Part shown: piece after piece, positions 1 through 10,300 of the stretch
Layout of the letters: every line of letters starts with the position of its first letter
Numbering within the stretch: the first letter of the stretch is position 1
NCBI RefSeq assembly: GCF_047496725.1
Contig: NC_132975.1
Location: 542,001-606,000 of the forward strand
DNA length: 64,000 bases
From: Anoplolepis gracilipes
Lineage: Eukaryota; Arthropoda; Insecta; Hymenoptera; Formicidae
Direction of reading: 5' to 3'
Notes under the pieces: model-generated
The model's input: the letters and a program-made list of their open reading frames with translations, nothing else
Database searches by the model: none
Told to the model about the DNA's origin: nothing
Position numbers and translations under genes: made by a program

Positions 1-26
1 CGACGTCATGTCAAAAAAATTTTTTT

Positions 27-510
27 GCTGTATTTCAAATATTAGCAGCTGCACATCGACACTCGAAAGTTTTGCAGTTTCAAATTACATGCAGCTACAT
101 CTCGCGATTTGTCATATCTCGTTGGATTGTCACCTATGGGCCACGTCATCTCAAAGATTTGTCATATTTCGAATATTAGCAGCCGTATATCGGCACTCGG
201 AAGATCTGCGGCTTCAAATTACATATAGTTGTCATTTAATCTTGACAATTTTGCGGTTTGTCACGCACACTTTAAACATTTTAGTAAGATTCGTTAACGC
301 ATGGATAATTTGTAGTTACAAATTACATGCAGCTGCGAGTTACTTTTTGATAATTTGTCACGTACATTTAGAATATTCAGGTGTGATTTCATCAGAAAAT
401 GTTGTCGTACCTCGGCGCATGGAAAATTTTAAGCGCATTCAGCTAAAATCTTTGGGGATGTAATTATTAATTAGCAGCTGTAGTATATAGGCGCTTGGAG
501 AAAAAAGCTT
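27..510. repeat. Degenerate ~134-bp tandem repeat
   Basis: The words AATATTAGCAGC, ATCGRCACTCG and TTCAAATTACAT recur about 134 bp apart near 39-105 and 172-230, with weaker copies to about 500. The 151-codon open frame across it (8-463) is Cys/Ile/Leu-rich, follows the repeat and is not a credible gene. Confidence 0.5.
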
Positions 511-518
511 GCTGTATC

Positions 519-606
519 AACAATTACCCTCTCCACATTGCAATTTGTAGTGCTAAATTGTGAACAATAACTCCCTCCACATTGCAGTGTGTAGTGTTAA
601 ATTGTG
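519..606. repeat. 44-bp tandem duplication
   Basis: Two adjacent 44-bp units (519-562 and 563-606), each starting AACAATWAC and ending AAATTGTG, differ at only a few positions. Confidence 0.75.
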
Positions 607-829
607 TTTTAATACTTAAAATAATTTAGTATCGTGTCAATTGTTTGTGGTCTCTGCTAAATGAAGCAACATGAATTATTACGTCCCGATTAGGGACACT
701 CTGCCAAAGAAAGAATAAGTTTTATTTTTTTCAATAATATTTTTATTATTTATATTAGTTTTAAATAATATTTTTAATATTTATATATATATATTATTTT
801 TTTAATAACATTTTTCTAAAATTTTGTAG
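607..829. other. AT-rich, no gene seen
   Basis: AT-rich sequence with runs of TTTTAATATT. It ends with a plausible splice acceptor (AAATTTTGTAG at 819-829) just before the next open frame, so it may be an intron or promoter region. Confidence 0.4.
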
Positions 830-1477
830 CATTTCATCTGGGTCTCGTCGCGCGGGTCGTATCTTGGGAAGAAGGTATGCTCTAACCCCGACATCATACA
901 AATACTTGGAGATTGGAATAAGCGTCGGAGCTATGTCATATGTGGAATTACTTGTTGGTGATAACCGAGGCAATCAAATAGTATTGCCTATCGTTACCTG
1001 GCACTCATTGATGCAGAAACGTGCCGATATTGAACGACATGTACAATCGACTAGTGAAAGTGAGCTATTATGGATCTGCGATCTATCTATCCAAATGATT
1101 ACATTAACTGATTCCAAGATTGTTAAATTAACATTATCTAATAATTCTTCGTATATGCATTCACAAACATTGGTGCATTTATTCGATTTTGAAGACTGTA
1201 TCGATCATATGCATTTCTGGCTGTATCAGAATACATATATTGTTAAGTTATATCGAAAAATATATATTGAATATTTATATATTGAAAAGTTTAAACAATT
1301 TGTTAGCGTTTTGCAATGCAACAATATCACTGATATTTACGATAAATAAATATAAAAGTGATAAAAGTGGTAAAAGTGATACGTGAGAGTGACGCGTTTG
1401 AAGGCAAATCACTCGTAGATTGTGAATTGTTAACATGTGCTGTAAATGATTTACTCTATGATGTTTGCAATAAATAA
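830..1477 (+). pseudogene. Unrecognised small protein, possible PC4-like ssDNA-binding fold, broken near the C-terminus
   Basis: The frame is open from the acceptor-like AG at 828-829 to a stop at 1349. It starts basic (GSRRAGRILGRR) and continues with two strand-like segments (SYVELLVGDNRGN and QIVLP) and a helix beginning VTWHSLMQKRADIER. That order of strands, a Trp and then a helix resembles PC4/whirly-type ssDNA-binding domains; this is inference only. In another frame, 1388-1477 continues with 29 codons ending at TAA, overlapping an AATAAA signal. A short AAAAGTG duplication at 1353-1380 may have shifted the frame. There is no clear start codon after the acceptor, so an upstream exon may exist. 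I do not recognise the family. Confidence 0.4.
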
Positions 1478-1591
1478 ATTACCGTTTTTATTACTGATTT
1501 TTATTATTTCTTTCTTCGCCTATTCTTTATAAAACGTATGATGTATATAGTTGGATCTACATTCATTCTGCTAAAGAAAAATGCTGATGTA

Positions 1592-1649
1592 GATGAGACG
1601 TGATACTCGAGTTAGAGGGAGATGAGACGTGATACTTGAGTTAGAGGGA
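1592..1649. repeat. 29-bp tandem duplication
   Basis: Two 29-bp units beginning GATGAGACGTGATACT, followed by the start of a third (GATGAGAG). Confidence 0.75.
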
Positions 1650-1704
1650 GATGAGAGATGTGAGATTAAAATATATATATTTGGGAAGAGCGTGTACCAT
1701 AAAA

Positions 1705-1808
1705 GAGTTTGCGACCATCCTTGTGACAATCTTGTCGCATTTGATAAAGAAAACATGAGTTTGCGATCATTCTTGTGACATTTTTTTTGTTATATCTGAT
1801 AAAAAAAA
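1705..1808. repeat. 52-bp tandem duplication
   Basis: GAGTTTGCGAYCATYCTTGT occurs at 1705 and 1757. The two diverged 52-bp units sit directly upstream of the next open frame and may belong to its 5' region. Confidence 0.65.
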
Positions 1809-1827
1809 ACTTTGTGCTTATGACTTG

Positions 1828-2346
1828 ATGGACATTTCATCCGATTCATTCGAGTCGTCCGATTCATCCGAGTCGCCTAATTCACTCTTGATGAACATTT
1901 CATCCGATTCGTTCGAGTCGTTCGATTCGTCCGATTTGTTCGAGTTTGCCGAGTCGTCCAATTCGATGGACTTTTCGTCCGAGCATTCTGATTCGGATGT
2001 AGAATCCTTACACGATAGTGTTCTTGACGGTAATTCTAGTGATTTCAGTGATGTTGTGGAACCTATTATTCATATGTTAGATGATGTACAAGTTCGTACA
2101 TACAATGAAATGAAACGACTGTGCATTATATCTTTTTATTATAAACTTGGGATTTCTGTTAAACACTGTATATCGTGTTTCATGCGATTGCCGGAGAGGT
2201 CACAGATTGGGAATGATGTGGTGCGCACACATCAAAGTGAAGTTTATCAACAGATCTATGATTTACATGAATGCGGTGGATGTCTGAGATCGCTGTATCA
2301 ATTAATACCGTGCAATTTTTGTCCGTTTTGTACGAAAGAAGACTAA
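1828..2346 (+). CDS. Acidic Ser/Asp-rich protein with Cys-rich C-terminus, unknown function
   Basis: This is a 172-codon frame from ATG 1828 (an in-frame TTG lies just upstream). Residues 1-75 are almost entirely Ser, Asp, Glu and Phe, built from repeated TCATCCGATTC-like codon blocks. The middle has a hydrophobic stretch (CIISFYYKLGISV). The C-terminus carries a CxxC pair, a CGGC and a final CxxCxxC, which could bind zinc. An AATAAA lies about 10 nt after the stop, so the unit looks like a complete compact Pol II gene. It lies between two other small unrecognised genes on the same strand. Acidic-plus-zinc proteins are often transcription or nucleic-acid factors, but nothing here proves that. 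Confidence 0.5.
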   Translation: MDISSDSFESSDSSESPNSLLMNISSDSFESFDSSDLFEFAESSNSMDFSSEHSDSDVESLHDSVLDGNSSDFSDVVEPIIHMLDDVQVRTYNEMKRLCIISFYYKLGISVKHCISCFMRLPERSQIGNDVVRTHQSEVYQQIYDLHECGGCLRSLYQLIPCNFCPFCTKED

Positions 2347-2426
2347 TGCATGAAAAATAAAACTATTATTGTGTAAGTGTCGCGATAAGATGCAGTGGAG
2401 AGAATTCCGACGCCCTCGGTAGCTCT

Positions 2427-2717
2427 GTGACTTCTGTGGTGCAGTTTTTGCGAAATCGTGAAATTGGTTTGGCAAAGACTCATACGAGATCGTTAAAACT
2501 GTTTTTCGAGATTCGTGATGATATAGACTTTTTATGTGATGTGATCAATGAGGATACTGAAGTAGAACTTTTACAATTTGAGGATCCCGTTGTCGCGGAA
2601 ATGAAGCATCTTCGAAGAGAGAAGCTGCTACAGATGAAAAGAGAAAGAAGGATAGACTTTTTAGAAGAGAGAAGAAAGCGACTTGTCTCTCACATCATTA
2701 ATACACGCATGTGGTAA
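2427..2717 (+). CDS. Small basic coiled-coil-like protein, unknown, possibly first exon only
   Basis: This 96-codon frame opens with GTG and no ATG is well placed, so the true start is uncertain. An N-terminal helical part contains FLRNREIGLAKTH, a central part is acidic, and a charged heptad-like helix follows (MKHLRREKLLQMKRERR then LEERRKRL). A donor-like GGTAAAC at 2713-2719 and a strong acceptor (TTTTTTTTTCAG ending 2798) bracket an 85-bp candidate intron, but the join would stop almost at once. The CTGTGGTGCAG start context and the acceptor exon recur about 640-830 bp downstream, suggesting a tandem duplication. Function unknown. Confidence 0.4.
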   Translation: MTSVVQFLRNREIGLAKTHTRSLKLFFEIRDDIDFLCDVINEDTEVELLQFEDPVVAEMKHLRREKLLQMKRERRIDFLEERRKRLVSHIINTRMW

Positions 2718-3059
2718 ACAAAGAAGTTCTGCATGATTTGTGTATGTATTTATAATTTTCATAAAGTTATAAAGATGTTAATAATGTTTTTTTTTCAGAA
2801 GCCGCTGCGGTGCGCTCTCCCTCCCTCCCCTTATTTTAATTTTTTTTATCTTTTATATTATCTATTTTATGTTGTATATTTTATATTTTTTATGATATTC
2901 AATTAGAATTATCTGTATGAATGCCGTGTGGAGCGACAGTTCGCGTCAGCTTTTAATTTTTTTATCAGCTGTGAAGAATAAGCATTCGTACTAATTCTTA
3001 TGTCATGCTCATCCCCTACCCTATTTTACCGAGACGTTACCTAGCTCTCGCTGGAGCTG
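2718..3059 (+). other. 3' region of the preceding gene
   Basis: Contains the acceptor at 2798, a GC-rich exon start (AAGCCGCTGCGGTGCG) and then a T-rich tail. No further gene is seen before the downstream duplicate unit. Confidence 0.3.
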
Positions 3060-3660
3060 GCATAAAGTGTCTGACTGTGGTGCAGTAAGTGCAGTTCTTT
3101 TTGAGAAATTTAAAAAATGTTGCAAGTACTCGCATTCATGCATGCGACGTTTGAGACGGGATACCGCTGCCTACGGCTTCCGGAATGGATCGATCATCGC
3201 CGGTACCATCGCCGCCGCGCACTTCGAAGAGCGCGAAATTTGGCCCGCGCCTTATTCCAGGCGCTACTGGAGATCCTGTTTGGAAATGTAAGTAGTTTTT
3301 ATTGTTATTTTTATACGCTTTTTTTATTTATAATATATTTGTTTTTTTTATAGATTTTCGAAATAGATGCTTATTATGTGCCTGGATATATAAGCGTAGC
3401 GCATATGGAAAAGGTGCGCTGGACTACAATAAGAAGTGCGCGGAATGGGAGAATTTGTGGGGCGATGGCCCCAGCTCCTGAATGTTAGACGAGGTGTACC
3501 CGAAAATGTACGTAGACATTTTCTGTCTCCGCAGGCTGTTCGGAGAGGAGCCCTATTGTAAGTATGCTCAAATTTTTATATATTTATTTTAAAATACTAA
3601 TAAAAATGTTCATTTTCTTTTCTGTTACAGAAGCAGCCGTCGCGAGGTCCCTCTCATCCT
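3060..3660 (+). pseudogene. Diverged duplicate of the 2.4-2.8 kb gene, two candidate introns
   Basis: CTGTGGTGCAG at 3074 repeats the start context of the unit at 2427, and an FLRN-like reading follows before an in-frame stop. Two well-formed small introns are visible: 3288-3353 (GTAAGT to TTTTATAG, 66 bp) and 3558-3630 (GTAAGT to TTCTGTTACAG, 73 bp). The last exon (AAGCAGCCGTCGCG) resembles the exon at 2799. In the frame of 3117 the first exon ends in phase at the first donor and continues in exon 2 for 35 codons to a stop. Coding capacity is poor, so this is probably a decaying copy or a non-coding transcript. Confidence 0.35.
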
Positions 3661-4242
3661 GCCGCCCATTATTTTTAGTTTTTTTTTATTAAATTTTATA
3701 TTTTATATTTTATAATTTCATCTTTTATATTGTAGATCTTAGATTTTTTATATCTTTTTATATTTTATATTTATATATCACGTTAGATTTAGTTTTTTAT
3801 ATTTTATATTTTCATTTTTAGAAAAACACACACACGCACTTTATATGTACACACACACACACTATATGTACACACATACACACTTTTCTGAATAAAAATT
3901 ATGTTTATGATAAATATGTGTATTGTGTTTTGCACCTTCTTTATCTATCCCATCCAAGAAGGCTTCCTCCTCTTAGGATTAATTAGATAATATATATATA
4001 TATAATAAGATATAATTAGATTTAATTAGATAATATTTAATATATATATATAATAAGATATAATTAGATTTAATTAGATAATATTTAATATATATATAAT
4101 AATATATAAAAAAATTAATCTGCGTTATCGTGTACGCCTTAGCCTCCGTCTTATCGCGTTCCCGCTATCCTTTCCCCTCATCCTCCTTCTTTCTCTCTCA
4201 CACTATCTTTCTATTGTAATCTTCTTCTTTTCCCACCATATC
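3661..4242. repeat. Low-complexity block: T-rich, CA-repeat and 46-bp AT repeat
   Basis: TTTTATATTTTATATT runs, a CA-rich stretch around 3825-3885, and two to three copies of an AT-rich ~46-bp unit containing AAGATATAATTAGATTTAAT between 3987 and 4105. No gene seen. Confidence 0.6.
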
Positions 4243-4309
4243 ATGCTCTCATTGTGTTATGCTATGTACAATGCACATAGCGCTCTCCTTATTCTATCCT
4301 ATACCACGC

Positions 4310-4560
4310 GTCTCTGTCTACCGCGTTGCGAACGCCTATCGTGCCGTCTCTCTCTACCGCGTTGCGAACGTCTATCGCACCGTCTCTCCCTATCCATCTC
4401 CTTACTCGCGGACCTATCGGTTATACCGCGGACTTCTCTTCCCCTCTCCGCGTACCCTTCGTCTGCAAACCGCGTCGCGGACCTACAGCTGTGTCGCGGA
4501 CCTCTCCCCCTCTCCGCGTATCCCTCGTCTACAAACCGCGCTGCAGACCTGCGTGACGTC
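4310..4560. repeat. GC/pyrimidine-rich minisatellite
   Basis: CTACCGCGTTGCGAACG recurs 36 bp apart near 4318 and 4354. A ~69-bp unit containing CCCTCTCCGCGTA and CTGCAAACCGCG recurs near 4428 and 4497. Overlapping frames on both strands are by-products of the repeat. Confidence 0.55.
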
Positions 4561-4639
4561 ATCCCCCGCGCCCGCGGTTCCCCCCCCCCCGCTCTCGCAC
4601 CCCCCTCGAGCTCCTGAGTTAGAAACCCTCCTATATCAC

Positions 4640-5367
4640 TACTTCTTTCCTACTGTGTAATAAAGAAGTCTATGACACACTTGTCTAACTTTTGAAATTT
4701 GTACTATTCTAACTATAAATATCGACGCTACATCCTGAACATACCTCTTTTTTAAATATTTAAAGCGTTGATGTTTAGTCACAAAGTACCAAATATTTGC
4801 AGACGATAATACAAATTCCAAATTAGATAACCGGTAGTGTGTGTTATATTTATGTATACCAAATTATATATTTACCTTTGAAATGTACACGGTGTCAAAA
4901 AACTATACTCTTTTGAAATAAAACTTTTTTCTTTGTAACTTTTCAATAAACAACGAGCGACGGCTAAAACCTTTTAAGCGTGAAAAGATACAGTGGGATT
5001 ATATTATATATTATGTTATAATTAATATTGTATAAGGTTTAGAGTCTTTATCGTTGTTTTTCTCGAAAACTATCACTTGTATAATAAAAATGGATAGGAT
5101 ATAAAATGTATATTTTGAAGAGACCTACAACTTTTATTTGAAACATTTTTTCAAATTTTCATTTTTTGATAAAATAATTGCAAAAAACGTCAATTTAAAA
5201 AAATTTTTGTAACTTTTTAGTAAACAATGAGCAACGGCTAAAACCTTTTAAGCGTTACTCAGGGTGATAACCTTGACAACATATGTCAAGATCAAGGACA
5301 TCGGAGCATCCTTCCCTAAACAGGATATTTACCAAATGTCAAAACAGCAGATAATCCGTAAGAATAT
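4640..5367. repeat. AT-rich flank with a duplicated ~55-bp segment
   Basis: A segment with GTAACTTTT and CGGCTAAAACCTTTTAAGCG occurs at 4936-4981 and again at 5208-5254. No coding region is supported. The last bases (ATAT, 5364-5367) are the left target duplication of element A. Confidence 0.5.
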
Positions 5368-5451
5368 TGTTACGTCCCGCCGCTGTCACCAGTTGTTACG
5401 TCCTCTGCGTTCGCGAGCGAGGTGCGGTTACGATGGTTGGTGTACGCGGAT

Positions 5452-5520
5452 CGCGGTGGCCGAGCGGTAAACCTGTCACGATCAGCGTAGCGGTGCACCG
5501 GAAACTAGAGGTCGGGACGT
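5452..5520 (+). other. tRNA A-box-like sequence near the LTR terminus
   Basis: GGTGGCCGAGCGGTAAACC matches the D-arm/A-box pattern of class II (Leu/Ser) tRNAs on the strand antisense to the element. There is no convincing B box and no closed cloverleaf, so this is not called a tRNA gene. It recurs in all four LTRs. Confidence 0.35.
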
Positions 5521-5620
5521 AATAGATAATAGGGAGGATGTGAAGTGAGTAGACAATGAATGCAGATTGTTTACGTATACTGATTTTTATGTATTTATCA
5601 TTATTTTATAATAAACATAT

Positions 5621-7300
5621 ATGTACAGTTATATTATATTTTTCAAGACGATTAGACAATTAAATCACGGACGGTTATCAGGAGGCGAATTGATAGGTGC
5701 TTCAGCGGACGACAGGATGCATACTCGCCCGAAGAAAGCCTGGGAGGAAATGATCCTCGGTTGCGTAATCCCGAAGTCTATCAACGGCGGGGGCACGGGC
5801 CACGGACGGTATTCGATAGGCGGTAAGGGCCTATGTGAGGAAGCGACGACCCCGCTACTGGATGCCGGTGGAGTGACGGCGTCGTGTAGCTGGTCAGGGG
5901 TTGATGACTCCGATGTATGGGTTCCCGGTGGAGGGTAAGTGAAATACCCGACGGATGCTGGGCTCTGACTACCTGGTGGCGACGCAGCTGTTCGGACCGG
6001 CAGGTAGGAGCCGCCTTGGTATAGTGACCGGATGAGGCGCTTCAATTGGTGAGCACGCCCTGCTCGACGTGACCGACCCATGACGCAGCTAAGAAGGTAA
6101 GCGAAATCATAATCGACGCCATAGTTGAATACGCGGAGGGGTATAGACTGGGGTTAGTAATAGTAACGCGAGTGATGAAAAGGAAAAAGAAAAAGAAAAG
6201 TGAAGAAAAAAAAACATGCGTTAAAGTAAATTGGTAAACGAGTTGACTTGACCTTATCTGACGGGTTGCGGGGACAGGGTGAGCCTTAATGAGTTTACTT
6301 TAATTTAATATTTATTCTATATTTTAGATCAAGAAGAGCGATCGGAGGAATTGTGAGAGACGCCCTGACAGAGGCGCGGTTCGTGGACTGAGAGGAGGCA
6401 GATCGCCCTGACAGAGGCGCGCTGCACGCTAGGAGGCGGAATGCCCTGAAAGAGGCGCTCCTCGGAGAAGAGAGTCGTTCGCCCTGAGAGAGGCGTGCGA
6501 CCTAGAGAGGGGTAGTCCGGCTCTGAAGGAGGCGCACTACGAAGGATGAAGGCAGAGCCGCCCTGAATGAGGCGCACTGCTAGAAGGGACGTAGAATCGC
6601 CCTGAAAGAGGCACACTACGTAGGAAGGATGTAGGTCGCCCTGGAGGAGGCGCCCTACGGTGTAGGTAAGAATGGTTATCGCTCTCTGTCTAATGACATT
6701 CCCTATGAAGACGTCCGAATAAAATATTAATCTCTTCGATTATAAGTTACAGATATCTGAGGCTCTGGGTATGTCAAGGCGGACGTCGCGGACCTTGCCA
6801 CTGGTGAGCGGATAAGGGAAAAGAAAAGAAAAAAAAAGAAAGAAAGAAAAGAGAAAAAAAAAATATATATAGGAAGAAGCTATAGGGAATACAAGAACGC
6901 CCTGGAGGAGGCGCGCGTCGCCGCAGGATGAAAGAGAGAGCCCGAAGTAGGCTTGAAGGAAGGATGACCTCGTCAGATAAGTAGCACTAATTTGCCCGAT
7001 AATTTCAATATTAAAATTAGAATAGAAAGCTTGTCTTTATATTTACAGGTATAGACGCGAGAGGTTAACGGCGAGAAGAATTGACACCGAAAAGATGACC
7101 GACGCCCGGAATGGACAGGGGCCGCGAACTGACACAAGTATGTATATTTCGAGTAATTACACGTAAACAATATGATTAATGATTACACGAATATATCTTA
7201 ATAATTACGACAACGTACTCACTTCACTAAATTGTTATGTGTTACAGGAACCACTGGGAAGCACACTGTAACGCGGGTGTACACAAGAATGTGGATCTAC
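5621..7300 (+). other. Antisense multi-exon candidate inside the LTR
   Basis: On the strand opposite to gag-pol, splice-like sites alternate in the correct order: donor GG/GTAAGT at 5935; acceptor ATTTTAG ending 6327; donor TGTAG/GTAAGA at 6666; acceptor AAGTTACAG ending 6752; donor ACTG/GTGAGC at 6804; acceptor ATTTACAG ending 7048; donor CACAA/GTATGT at 7138; acceptor GTGTTACAG ending 7247. Implied exons are 338, 51 and 89 nt, and the hairpin array lies almost exactly inside the 338-nt exon. An AATAAA on the same strand lies near 9165. A 105-codon frame runs to the first donor but closes about 20 codons into the next exon. Identical sites exist in the other three LTRs. Transcription is not shown. 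Confidence 0.35.
6362..6665 (-). repeat. Hairpin array in the 3' LTR of copy A
   Basis: Reverse complement of the array described at 38336-38637: eight GCCCTGA..GAGGCGC units at ~39-bp spacing, each able to form a GC-rich stem-loop. A further isolated unit lies at 6899-6915. Confidence 0.8.
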
Positions 7301-10300
7301 AATATTAGTATTACAACATTAGTTAATAGAACTTTCCTTCGACTATGATTTCACGCACAGACTAGTTTCGGACGCGTAAACGATATTATAGATAGGCGGC
7401 ATTAACAATTGCATGGAGAGGAAAAGATAATACGCTTATATTGTTGATAGAAGTAATTCACTGCAAACGAAAATTTAGATAAAATATCCTTAAAAGTGAT
7501 AGATAGAATTCGATATGTATTGTGAGCGCCGTGGAAATCGATAAAGAGAAAGGAAATATAATAGTAACAGTGGATACAAATAATCAAGAATAGATTTATA
7601 CGACAGTAAACGTAAGAACTGAAGGCTAATTAATAGTATTCGCGATATGCTAGTCTCGAAGTCTCTCTGAATTAATGATTTTGTGTGAATAATATCGTAA
7701 TGAACTAGAAACCACTGATTCGAAGATATAATATTAATTACACTGCGCGAAAACTTGCGAGAGCGTATGTATGATTGAATGTTATAAGGATAACCGATTA
7801 TTAAATCGTATAAATGACTGTCTGTACGTACAATGAATTTACTGGGTACTGTATGAATCGAGTATTGACTGCTGATCGAATACTGATTATGCGAAAACTG
7901 AATGGTCGGAACGAACCGTACAACAGATTTTACTGTCGGGCGAAAGCCGAATACTAAATATGATCTGAACTGTCTAATGATCTGAACTGTCTAGGCGAGA
8001 ACTGAATACTCTGATTTTTGAGCACACGGTGCTCCCGTTTATATACCCGTGGTCGCTGAGGGCTCCCACCTTCTGAATTATAGCGCGCGCAACGTGGTCC
8101 GATCCTGGTCATGCTTGTTTGTCACGGGTATCACGCGCCGGGCAATAGTAAGCTATCACGGTGTTTGTCCGAAATTTTCACGTGATCCGGCGGTTCCTGA
8201 ATGTTCTAGAACCTTCGGGACTAGCATTATAATGTAATATCTATATCGTTATTTCTAGATATATCGCAATTATTACTAGCGTTACGATAACTTATCTGAT
8301 TAATTACTTATCGCCGCATTGTATTATAGCGTTGTACTTAAATAATTGTAGAGATATGAGAGCATTACGCTAATTAACTTATTAATTAACAATTATCTAT
8401 GATGTCGCATAATGTTATTCGTGGATTACAAGATCTAAATTAGTCTACAGACGTTAAACTCGCTATTATATAACTATATGTATGTATGTATATCATTATA
8501 ACTAGTAGTAAAGGTTTATATATTTATATATATGTAATAATGGTATAAATGCACATGTAATATGCCGTGATATATTTACAATGGATGGATGAGGAGTGTG
8601 TAAGTGTGTATAAATGCATAAATTTAAGACAAGTTTATATTGTGAGAGGTTGAGTGTGTAATTTAAGTGATACGCTTGGAATATGTATGAATTAGTTATA
8701 AGATCCGAAACTATTGCGTTACCATGTATATGATACATTGATTATGTGTATGTTAATATACGAATATGCCTGTAATAAGTTTATAATAGGTTTATTGAGA
8801 GTGCTTTATTTGTGCGTACTAATGGGTCACTATGTATATAAATTATTTATAGAGTGTGTGTATTTGCGTGTTACTGGGTGGATAATATGTCTATAATAGT
8901 CAGATACTGATTAAACATTGTGTAGATGATAAGTTTATAACGCGCGTATTTTTGTATCACCGGGTATATTAAGTGACTATTGTTATATAATTTTATGGTG
9001 TGTTTGTTAAGGAGCGTGTATCTATGTAATTATTTCTGGGTGTTCATTATGCGTTTATACTTGGTTTATGTAGTGTATGATGTGTGTATTATCGTACCAC
9101 CGTATATATAGGTATGGTCATTTTGTTTATTATGCATATGTATATTGTAATTATCATTCATCCTCAATAAAATGATAACGAAGTTTTGAGAATATTATCA
9201 CGTTCAAGTTATTTCAGACACCTTGTATAAGTAAGAGTTAATTAAGTAATTGTATATATTGAGTGTGACTATTTAACTTTAGTTATCTTCCAGAGCTTTA
9301 TTCGTTTTAAACTCTTTATGGGATATTTATATTGTTTTCACTATAATATATATATATATATATATGTATTATGAGTGGTTCATTTTAATTATTATTGGTT
9401 TTAATTGATTACTTAAATATTGTCTGAGCCTCGAGGAGTTCTTGTCAGGTCATTATAATTTGCCTTTAAAACATCTGTGGATTATGATATCTGCAGCGAG
9501 TCGCATATATATATATATATATGTATATGTGCATGCACCAAGTTATCTCCATGGTTGATATATGAAATAATTATAAATGATAGCTGACCGGATTTTTATT
9601 GGCAAACCAAATTGGGTTCATGGTAAGGAATTATTATGCAGAAGATGGGTTTGATCGAATCTTTTATTATTGTTAAAATTTGGATTTAATGAAATCACTG
9701 CGCTGCGGTGGAATATGAGTAAAATTGACAAGTTATTATATTTGGGTGACAGAATCGTTAGACATGTACGTTATTGTGGTATTAATTCGGCTTTGGGATA
9801 TAAAACTGCATTTAATAGTGAAGGCATAATTATATATTGGAGGTGCGGATTAAAATAAATAAATTATTAAAGTTGAAAATATGAGGTGTTCCTGAAGCAA
9901 AATGGGTCTATAACAATGTGCGCTTAACTTTTTATGGCGGGGCTGTAGCCCTATAAGTTGCTACCTTTTTTGGTTCCTTATGAGTCAAGGCGCCAGGAAA
10001 TAATTAATTAAGGTCACTGGGCGGGTTTTTTATGTGATGTTTAAATCGTTAAAAATTGGGTGCTTTTCGATGTTGCGACAACTTTTGATATATTGAGAAA
10101 AGTGATTTAGACTGTGCATAGGAAGTTGCAATTGCACATACGAGTTACTTGGCTTGCTCAGTTTTAATAATTAATGAAAGTTCATATACAGGGTGTCCCG
10201 AAAGTACCGATCGGAGTTTATTATATGAAGCTTATGGAATTTAACCAAATGAATCGGTCGGTTGTTAAACACTATTTTATACTAATGTTTGGATAATATG

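Noticed and set aside
8..463. 151-codon ORF at the left edge
   Set aside because: It coincides with a degenerate tandem repeat and has no domain or plausible composition.
4243..4660. Overlapping ORFs on both strands of the GC-rich minisatellite
   Set aside because: Several frames are open at once because of the repeat and pyrimidine bias; no start context or homology.
5452..5520. A tRNA-Leu or tRNA-Ser gene
   Set aside because: There is no B box and no acceptor stem closure.
5621..5938. 105-codon antisense ORF ending at the first antisense donor
   Set aside because: It overlaps the 138-codon sense ORF on the other strand, and the spliced continuation stops after about 20 codons. Kept only as part of the antisense-transcript finding.
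8049..9858. Short ORFs (60-78 codons) in the LTRs, present in all four copies
   Set aside because: The LTRs are almost identical throughout, so conservation is uninformative; compositions look like AT-rich noise.
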